Shown here: one piece after another, positions 1 through 4,886 of the stretch
Layout: the number at the start of each line of letters is the position of its first letter
Numbering within the stretch: position 1 is the first letter of the stretch
NCBI GenBank assembly: GCA_028277515.1
Contig: JANQGC010000347.1
Span: 1-5,773 of the forward strand
Direction of reading: 5' to 3'
DNA: 5,773 nt
DNA from: Anaerolineae bacterium
GTDB taxonomy: Bacteria > Chloroflexota > Anaerolineae > Promineifilales > Promineifilaceae
Program-made: the position numbers and the translations under genes
The notes under the pieces: generated by a model
What the model saw: the letters and a program-made list of their open reading frames with translations, nothing else
Databases searched by the model: none
Told to the model about the DNA's origin: nothing

Positions 1-67
1 TTTCCTGGCCTGGTCAAGGCCTTGCCCTAGAGGGTGGCCTCCAGCCAGCCTGGACCAGACCAGGAAA
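1..67. repeat. Large nested inverted repeat at the left edge
   Basis: Bases 1-15 pair with 53-67 at 14 of 15 positions; the only mismatch is C9 against A59. Inside this, AGGCC (17-21) pairs with GGCCT (36-40), and CCCT (25-28) pairs with AGGG (31-34) around a two-base loop, leaving a 12-base bulge at 41-52. The result is one long G+C-rich hairpin. No T-run follows on the + strand (the next bases are AATA), so it is not a textbook intrinsic terminator for a gene ending to the left. It could be a terminator-like structure, an intergenic palindromic repeat, or part of a small mobile element cut by the window edge. The pairing is seen directly; the role is unknown. Confidence 0.6.
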
Positions 68-227
68 ATATGGAAATCCACATGTAATGACGAAGAACCA
101 ACATGAAAAGCTGATTCCATATAAATCTCAGATAAATATCTATAAAACTACTTCGATGGATTATGCAACGCTCTCGCTATGCACAATAAATCATCAACCT
201 GCCACCCAGACCGCAGTGAGGAAATAG

Positions 228-931
228 ATGGCTCCAAATCAATCTAAAACCACACTCAAAGATAAAGTATGTAGCCTAATTAAAGAGGCCATATTTCAAA
301 AAAACTCAAATCCGATGTCATTTATTCCATAGCAGAGATTGAGAAGCAGTTCGGTGTTTCAAGGACTCCCATCCGTGAAGCCCTGCAGCAGCTGGCAGAT
401 GGTAATTTCATCGAGTTCCTGCCCAAAAAGGGTTTTATCATAAAAAAATTCACTATTGATGAAATTGACCAGTTGTTTGAATTTCGAATCTATCTAGAAA
501 AACTGGTCATCGAAAAAGCCATGAAAGTGATGGATGATTTAACTATCAAAAAGCTTCGGGACACCTTGGTTGAGGGAGAGAGATACATTGAGCAGCATAA
601 TTTTGACGCCGCCTTGAATGAGGATGCCAAATTCCACAACATACTTTCCGGATTGGCCAATAATAAATTCCTGACCGATTCGCTGCTGATGAATAGGGGT
701 CTGATCGCTGTGGCCAACTCTGTATTGGGTAAAGACGTTGGCAATCTGTTCCGCTCCCGAAATGACCATGAAGTAATCTTTGAACGAATAGCTGCGCGAG
801 ATACTGCAGGCGCGGTGGAGGGTTTAGTCTTTCACCTGGAAACCGTAAAGTAGCGTATCAAGAAAAGGATGATTGAATACGAAAAGGACAAAAAGGAAAA
901 ATCCATTCTAGGGCTCAGTCTGAGCCAGTAA
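228..931 (+). pseudogene. Broken FCD-type (FadR subfamily) GntR transcriptional regulator
   Basis: The ATG at 228 follows GAGGA at 218-222, a good ribosome site. The first frame reads MAPNQSKTTLKDK and on to EAIFQKN, then stops at TAG 330-332. A -1 shift in the A-run 298-304 continues as LKSDVIYSIAEIEKQFGVSR, TPIREAL, an ungapped match to the GntR winged helix-turn-helix. The rest is a C-terminal FCD ligand domain with all four usual metal ligands: Asp and His in DAKFH (restored residues about 133 and 137), then His at about 181 and 203, with spacings 4, 44 and 22. A TAG at 851-853 then interrupts it, and 25 further codons in the same frame reach TAA at 929-931. The restored length of about 234 residues is normal for the family. 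When intact it would have bound DNA as a dimer and sensed a small acid or metabolite. Two lesions favour a pseudogene; programmed frameshifting is the alternative for the first. Confidence 0.8.
299..305 (+). other. In-frame A_AAA_AAC slippery heptamer at the regulator's frameshift
   Basis: Seven A bases (298-304) followed by C305 place A AAA AAC exactly in the phase needed for -1 slippage (X XXY YYZ) relative to the ATG at 228. Slippage here joins the N-terminal helix to the rest of the DNA-binding domain with no gap against the family pattern. A deletion of one A from a run of eight would look the same. No clear downstream pseudoknot was identified by eye. Confidence 0.5.
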
Positions 932-1356
932 GGTCATCCAACATCTAAGAGAGCATAACCATATGTTGGCTCCACAATATCCTGCTACTATAAATTACTT
1001 TAAAAGCCTCGCCTACATAACCTTGAAATTATCAAGCAATTAGAAGCTACCCATGGAATAATCATGTTTGAGTTTTAGGTTTAAATTCCTATGCTAACAT
1101 ACACTATTTATTTATAAGTTTTGACATCATACAATGGCATCACTGACGAAGTTTTTTTGACAAAATGAGTAAGCATTTAATAGGCTTTTGTATAGCTTTA
1201 TGCTGATATTGGCTTGTGTTATTTTTAGCAACCCATCAGATCCATTTTTCCATAAATGGGTTTATTTTCTTTACTGCATTTCGGCTTTTATTGGGTTAAT
1301 CGATCTCCACTATGCGCTTTGTTACATGAGCAAATCACATCCAATTACTTCTGAGT
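932..1356. other. Gene-free A+T-rich stretch
   Basis: No convincing gene on either strand. Two TTGACA hexamers (1121-1126 and 1157-1162) occur 36 bases apart, each after a short T-run, but neither has a recognisable -10 element at 16-18 bases. A 64-codon frame opens at TTG 1188 and has hydrophobic stretches, but it has no ribosome site and runs into the opposite-strand remnant, so it is not called. Confidence 0.4.
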
Positions 1357-1710
1357 TTACTTATTACATAAGTTCATATTAAATCTCGTGTAGAAACAGC
1401 CATCGCTAGCAATTTTTAACATAATGCTCTGTACCCTTTTCCAGGTCAATTGTTTGTCGTCGGCCCAGATGTAACAACCAAAGACCGGTAGGTACGCGCC
1501 AGGGTACATTTTTAAACCAAGGGCACACACCAGTTGTATGCACCTTGAAAAACCTCCTAAACAACCATGATGACCGCCTGAGTCAGTAATTCCATGGACC
1601 ATTTGTATGGTCTTCATGAGGATTAAAATACCTGATTTTGAAACACAAATTGTATGCCTGCATTGCTTTCCATGAAGTAATGAGGAGTTGGTCAGTATGA
1701 AGCCTGCCAT
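1357..1710 (-). pseudogene. Remnant of a nitronate monooxygenase (2-nitropropane dioxygenase family)
   Basis: Nitronate monooxygenases are FMN-dependent TIM-barrel enzymes that oxidise alkyl nitronates; many members have unknown substrates. On the minus strand, an open stretch of 117 codons contains GGHHGCLGGFSRCIQLV at residues 45-61 (about 1578-1528), resembling the family's Gly-Gly-His-x-Gly active-site segment and following helix. It continues through ALGLKMYP, LPVFG and WADD to SDGCFYTRF (residues 102-110, ending at 1381), which parallels the usual order of a beta strand with AGGI, then ADG, then GADGV..GTRF. The conserved AGGIADG has decayed to FGCYIWADD and the Gly before TRF is lost. 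The frame stops seven codons after TRF, so the usual C-terminal region is missing. The N-terminal half of the barrel is not recognisable in any frame upstream to about 1900. The family is inferred from motif order, without a search. Confidence 0.55.
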
Positions 1711-1968
1711 GGTGAACAGCTCCTCTGTGTACCATCACACCTGGCGTAACTCGTGGATGGTAAGTATTGACAGGCAAGTTGAAGAAGGATTATAGTCTAA
1801 ATCAGTTTCATGGTTCTTTGTACTAGATGATCCTGGTCGGTTTGCCGCCAGCCTTTATAGCCTGATAGTGCCTTTAATCGGAATTCATCACCCATTGACG
1901 TGAAAAATGGCTGAATTGTAATATGTAACTATTTTGAAATCAGAATCTAGTCTGTTGCCTTTTTTGGA

Positions 1969-2000
1969 TTAATACTTAAGTGAGCTATGAATAGTATTAA
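1969..2000. promoter_or_regulatory. Perfect 8-bp inverted repeat, possible operator
   Basis: TTAATACT (1969-1976) and AGTATTAA (1993-2000) are exact reverse complements separated by 16 bases, about 100 bases before the regulator's ATG. A GATAAT (-10-like) box lies at 2022-2027, with a poor -35 match (TTAACC, 1997-2002) overlapping the right arm at a long 19-base spacing. Such a layout could bring a bound dimer next to a promoter. The repeat is seen; its function is inferred. Confidence 0.3.
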
Positions 2001-2059
2001 CCATGAAATCATTGTACATGCGATAATAGTTTTGTGATTTGACTGTTTTGAAGCGCAAT

Positions 2060-2067
2060 ACGTACGT
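2060..2067. promoter_or_regulatory. ACGTACGT palindrome, candidate GntR-type operator
   Basis: An 8-bp perfect palindrome with the GT..AC type core common in FadR-subfamily operators lies 30 bases before the start of the intact regulator gene. Position and symmetry suit autoregulation, but one short palindrome is weak evidence. Confidence 0.25.
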
Positions 2068-2097
2068 TATTGATCATTACAACTCGAAAGCAGAGTT

Positions 2098-2769
2098 ATG
2101 ATTAAGAATTTAAAGATAGATCTGAGTTATGATAAGACAACTCTTATTGATAAGATTGAAGAAATAATTGAAAAAGCTCTCCTAAACGGGGATATTTTGC
2201 CTGGAGAACGCATCAGTGAAGCAAGGCTTGCCAAAGAGATAGGGGTAAGCCGGGTGCCAGTGCGTGAAGCATTAATTAGGTTAGAACAATCAAATATTGT
2301 AAAAAAGACTTACCGTGGAAGAGAAGTTGTAAGATTTGAGAGTGAAGAATTAAGAGAATTAAATGATGTTAAGGTATTACTGGAAGTTCATTCAGCGAAA
2401 ATTGGCTGTAAATTAGATAATAAAAGAATAAAGAAAAACCTAAAAGAAATTGTTGATCGTATGGATCAATTATTGGCTGCGAAAGATTATACAAACTTAC
2501 AGGGAACTAATTATAAGTTTCACAATTTACTCGTAAAATCGGCAAATAACAAGAAGCTTTATGATATTTATATTAACGTTGCCAAGCAGATTCGTTGGAC
2601 AACTCACTTTGCGATGTTAAATACTGATACTTCAGAACCAGCGACCAAAGAACATCGAGAAATATATGAAGCCTTTGTAGCCTCGGATGTAAATGAACTT
2701 ACGAATTTAATAGAAAAACATGGAAAAAGACTTTTGAACAGCATAATTAAAGCCACACAAGGTAAATAG
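2098..2769 (+). CDS. FCD-domain GntR (FadR subfamily) transcriptional regulator
   Basis: A 223-residue protein of normal family length. Residues about 12-80 form the winged helix-turn-helix: GDILPGERIS leads into LAKEIGVSRVPVREALIRL (44-62) and the wing around 66-78. Residues about 85-220 are the all-helical FCD effector domain, which in relatives binds a metal and an organic acid. Three ligand histidines are visible: H142 (KFH), H186 (KEHREIY) and H208 (EKHGKR), with the family spacing of 44 and 22. The usual Asp four residues before the first His is Asn here (N138). The start is the ATG after a weak AGCAGAG ribosome site; no better upstream start is apparent. Codons are markedly A+T-rich (AAA, GAA, TTA, ATT) compared with the hydrolase and binding-protein genes to the right, suggesting separate ancestry. 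It probably controls itself or the peptide-use genes downstream, but a broken gene lies between and the effector is unknown. Confidence 0.92.
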   Translation: MIKNLKIDLSYDKTTLIDKIEEIIEKALLNGDILPGERISEARLAKEIGVSRVPVREALIRLEQSNIVKKTYRGREVVRFESEELRELNDVKVLLEVHSAKIGCKLDNKRIKKNLKEIVDRMDQLLAAKDYTNLQGTNYKFHNLLVKSANNKKLYDIYINVAKQIRWTTHFAMLNTDTSEPATKEHREIYEAFVASDVNELTNLIEKHGKRLLNSIIKATQGK

Positions 2770-3050
2770 CCGAATCCATGTGATCCAAAGGAAAGCTTTT
2801 TGATCGGATTGATCAACCCTCCATCTGACACACTCCCATAATAACAACCTAGGTTTAGCTCCAGTAGGCAGATTTATTTTTAGGCTCCCCCGCACCAACC
2901 TACGCAAAAAGCACCTCAACCTGCTTATAATATTGGGAATATAATACACGGCTTCGATTTTATTTTATTGCAAGGCTAATTGACTTGATGGTCCAAGAAC
3001 TGGATTTATTGGGCAGGCAATAGCTGATGCTAATTAAGGACAAGACTTAA
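2770..3050. other. Gap after the GntR gene, no gene seen
   Basis: No coding signal on either strand. A weak hairpin (GATC 2782-2785 and AAAG 2787-2790 against CTTT 2796-2799 and GATC 2802-2805) follows the regulator's stop by about 12 bases but lacks a trailing T-run. Two TATAAT boxes (2926-2931 and 2940-2945) have no acceptable -35 partner. An 11-base direct repeat, GGATTTATTGG, occurs at 3002-3012 and again at 3092-3102. Confidence 0.35.
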
Positions 3051-3340
3051 CTGGACGGTACGGATCAGAATATAGATCGGGAACCAATCGAGGATTTATT
3101 GGTGAATTTAATGCTTGACAGAGTAATGATGATATTCGTACGGTAATGCATAACGGTATACCGGTAGACCGATATATTGGTGTACTCTTGTGCTTACTGC
3201 AAATTGAGGGAGTCTAATGTTTGAGTTGTGATTGTCTGTGGATCCACTGTTGGTCGTTGTGGTTGACTTGAATCATACTGTCTGGACGTACTGTTCATTG
3301 CCGGTACCGGTGCAAATACCAGGCCCTCAAAGTGACCCAG
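3051..3340 (+). pseudogene. Remnant of a DapA-family (dihydrodipicolinate synthase / NAL) aldolase or lyase gene
   Basis: This family comprises Schiff-base class I aldolases and lyases acting on pyruvate-type substrates. Two blocks in one frame recall its N-terminal part. The first, from 3054, reads DGTDQNIDREPIEDLLVNLM, like the family's DG..iD...l..Lv..l segment. The second, from 3294, reads FIAGTGANT, the well conserved V-I-A-G-T-G-A-N strand. Shifting frame right after it gives QALKVTQ (3320-3340), matching the expected E-A-I-x-L-T-Q helix. Stop codons at 3048 and 3144 and the frameshift near 3320 show decay. The intervening GTTGE segment, the catalytic Tyr and the Schiff-base Lys are not found, and the spacing between blocks is longer than in an intact gene. 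The call is inference from motifs; the second block is the stronger part. Confidence 0.45.
3083..3163. promoter_or_regulatory. Cluster of operator-like palindromes
   Basis: ACCAAT (3083-3088) and ATTGGT (3098-3103) form an inverted repeat with a 9-base centre. CGGTATACCG (3154-3163) is a perfect 10-bp palindrome with the GT-AT-AC core typical of FadR-subfamily operators. A perfect TTGACA lies at 3115-3120 but lacks a good -10. The first repeat lies inside the first DapA-like block, so it may be leftover coding sequence. A role in controlling the M20 gene 300 bases downstream is possible but unproven. Confidence 0.2.
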
Positions 3341-3414
3341 AATATTATCAACCGCTCCAACTCGATTAGGCACAAATGACCTACAAGCGTTTCATGACCT
3401 TTGGAGGGATGACC

Positions 3415-3462
3415 ATGCCGACCTGCCAGATCTCACATCGCAACCGGAAAGAAACTGAATAA
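3415..3462 (+). CDS. Possible 15-codon leader peptide coupled to the amidohydrolase gene
   Basis: The ATG at 3415 follows a strong GGAGG (3403-3407) at a 7-base spacing, a better ribosome site than the one in front of the hydrolase gene. The frame encodes MPTCQISHRNRKETE and stops at TAA 3460-3462, whose last A is the first base of the hydrolase ATG (TAATG overlap). This is the classic geometry for translational coupling by re-initiation. The peptide resembles nothing known to me. In-frame ATGs at 3376, 3394 and 3409 would lengthen it to at most 28 codons, but none has as good a ribosome site. It may instead be a chance frame in decayed sequence. Confidence 0.35.
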   Translation: MPTCQISHRNRKETE

Positions 3463-4652
3463 TGCTCACACAAACCAGACAGAAGATCCTTGCTGAAGTC
3501 AAAAAACAAGAGCAAACAATTTGGGATATTGCCGTATATATCCATGAAAACCCGGAACTCGGTCTGGCCGAACACAAAGCCTCGGCATACCTAACTGACC
3601 TGCTGGAATCTCACGGATTTACCGTAGAGCGGGGTGCCGCCGGCCTTGACACCGCTTTTCACGCCACTTGCACCTTGAATTCAAAACCATCCCCCTGTGT
3701 GGCGTTTATGGCGGAATACGATGCCCTGCCTGAATTGGGCCATGCCTGCGGTCACAACCTAATCGCGGCTGCCGGAGTGGGGACGGCAATGGTTTTGACC
3801 AAAATAGATTCGCTTAAAGGTCGCATTGTGGTTCTGGGAACCCCTGCCGAAGAGAGCTTTGGCGGCAAAATTCCGTTTGTAAAAAAAGGATACCTGGCTG
3901 ATGTCGACGCGGCAATGATGGTACATCCAAGTGAACTGCACGAGGTCCGCGGTCAAAGCCGCTCCTGCGTTGGCAGCATTGTTGAGTTCCAGGGCCGTCC
4001 GGCCCATGTCGCGGGCCGGCCCCACGATGGGATCAACGCTCTGGACGCCATGATACAACTGTTCAACAATATAGGCCTTTTGCGCCAGCAGTTGCATGAT
4101 GACGTGCGCATTCACGGTTATATTACGCATGGCGGTGTGGCCGCCAACATTATCCCGGAATATACCCGCGCCAAGTTCTTGGTGCGCGCCTCAACCAATA
4201 AGCGAACCTTCGACACTTTAGAGAAATTTAAAAACTGCGTTCGGGCTGCTGCCCTGGCGACCGGTGCGACCGAAACCATCACGCTGGGTCAGGAACATAT
4301 GTACGAACCGTTGAAATCAAACTCCGTCATCATGGGGCGCTATATTCAAAATATGGAGCAGATGGGGGTCACGGTACGACCGCAAGATCCCTTACAATTC
4401 GGCGGTTCCACCGATATGGGCAATATCAGCCAGGCGGTGCCGGCAATTCACCCGAGGCTCGGCATCGCCGAACCGGGGCAGGCGCTGCCCGGACACTCTC
4501 ACGAGTTCGCCGCTGCCGCTATATCGGAGCGGGCACGCGTTGCCTTGGCCCAGGGGGTCACCGCCCTGGCTATGTGCGGTGCCGAACTACTGGTCAATCC
4601 AGAGCTTATGGCAGCGGCCAAGGCGGAGTTTGAAGAAAGCACCCAGCCATAG
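3462..4652 (+). CDS. M20D family metallo-amidohydrolase (AbgB / PM20D2-like)
   Basis: A 396-residue cytoplasmic dinuclear metal hydrolase that cleaves amide bonds of dipeptides or N-acyl amino acids; relatives act on p-aminobenzoyl-glutamate and beta-alanyl or basic dipeptides. The metal-site motifs are present: EYDALPELGHACGHN at 85-99 (Cys96 and His98 as M20D ligands), the catalytic PAEE at 128-131, His155 in MMVHP and the C-terminal GHSHEF at 344-349. The lid/dimerisation domain spans about 170-285, with QGRPAHVAGRPHDGINALDA and then GGVAANIIPEY, strongly typical of the AbgB/PM20D2 branch. There is no signal peptide. The start has GGAAAG at 3446-3451 ten bases upstream, and a TGA at 3456 blocks any in-frame extension. 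The peptide-type ABC binding protein gene 234 bases downstream fits import followed by intracellular hydrolysis. The exact substrate cannot be read from the sequence. Confidence 0.93.
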   Translation: MLTQTRQKILAEVKKQEQTIWDIAVYIHENPELGLAEHKASAYLTDLLESHGFTVERGAAGLDTAFHATCTLNSKPSPCVAFMAEYDALPELGHACGHNLIAAAGVGTAMVLTKIDSLKGRIVVLGTPAEESFGGKIPFVKKGYLADVDAAMMVHPSELHEVRGQSRSCVGSIVEFQGRPAHVAGRPHDGINALDAMIQLFNNIGLLRQQLHDDVRIHGYITHGGVAANIIPEYTRAKFLVRASTNKRTFDTLEKFKNCVRAAALATGATETITLGQEHMYEPLKSNSVIMGRYIQNMEQMGVTVRPQDPLQFGGSTDMGNISQAVPAIHPRLGIAEPGQALPGHSHEFAAAAISERARVALAQGVTALAMCGAELLVNPELMAAAKAEFEESTQP

Positions 4653-4662
4653 AGACCCGCTG

Positions 4663-4739
4663 CGGTGGTTAAATAAACCTGATTAGGCGGAACGGGGCCG
4701 CTGGCTGACTGGCATGTCCCGATCGTTCCATGACCACCG
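4663..4739. repeat. Interrupted inverted repeat after the amidohydrolase gene
   Basis: CGGTGGT (4663-4669) is the exact reverse complement of ACCACCG (4733-4739). Inside it GGAAC (4689-4693) pairs with GTTCC (4725-4729), and the following GGG can pair with CCC at 4718-4720. The structure begins ten bases after the hydrolase stop codon, so it could act as an mRNA 3' stabiliser or partial terminator, but no T-run follows. The arms are visible; the role is inferred. Confidence 0.35.
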
Positions 4740-4831
4740 ACACTCGAGGACAAACACTGCCTGAGGCGATGGCTTGGTTGCCAATGAATCCAGGAATGAA
4801 AGCGAGGTGATGCCAGCCCTATCCGGAAATT

Positions 4832-4851
4832 CGTTTAAAAGGGATTAAACG
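4832..4851. promoter_or_regulatory. 7-bp inverted repeat upstream of the binding-protein gene
   Basis: CGTTTAA (4832-4838) and TTAAACG (4845-4851) are perfect reverse complements around a 6-base centre, AAGGGA, 35 bases before the ATG of the solute-binding protein. Its place between two genes makes an operator plausible. A short hairpin in the leader is the alternative. No convincing -35/-10 pair was found beside it. Confidence 0.3.
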
Positions 4852-4886
4852 TCTACCCGTATTGCCATTCTTTAAAGGAGCGGTCA

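Larger units (their letters stand above)
1711..2097. other. Gap upstream of the intact GntR regulator
   Basis: No intact gene. The minus strand holds short open stretches between 1711 and 1900, including an alternative frame reading MPVNTYHPRVTPGV from 1777; this could be the 5' part of the decayed nitronate monooxygenase, but no motif supports it. The right part (about 1960-2097) is A+T-rich and likely holds the regulator's promoter and operator. Confidence 0.35.

Noticed and set aside
490..769. Minus-strand open frames inside the first GntR gene
   Set aside because: They are antiparallel shadows of the FCD domain coding sequence with no motifs of their own.
912..926. GGCTCA...TGAGCC hairpin near the end of the broken GntR gene
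   Set aside because: A 6-bp stem inside the extended coding tail with no T-run; likely chance.
1188..1382. 64-codon + strand frame with hydrophobic stretches (possible small membrane protein)
   Set aside because: It needs a TTG start with no Shine-Dalgarno, matches no family I recognise, and its 3' end overlaps the minus-strand remnant.
1583..1777. MPVNTYHPRVTPGV minus-strand frame as a separate gene
   Set aside because: It overlaps the nitronate monooxygenase remnant in another frame, has no motif, and is at most part of the same decayed gene.
2782..2805. Possible terminator after the GntR gene
   Set aside because: The stem is short and interrupted and no T-run follows; too weak to call.
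2926..2945. Two TATAAT boxes as promoters
   Set aside because: No -35 element lies at 15-19 bases from either box, and no gene starts nearby.
3301..3310. CCGGTACCGG perfect 10-bp palindrome
   Set aside because: It is explained by coding of the AGTG turn (GCC GGT ACC GGT) in the DapA-like remnant, so no regulatory role is needed.
3759..4130. Minus-strand open frame of 123 codons inside the amidohydrolase gene
   Set aside because: It is a shadow of the well supported + strand M20D gene and shows no family features.
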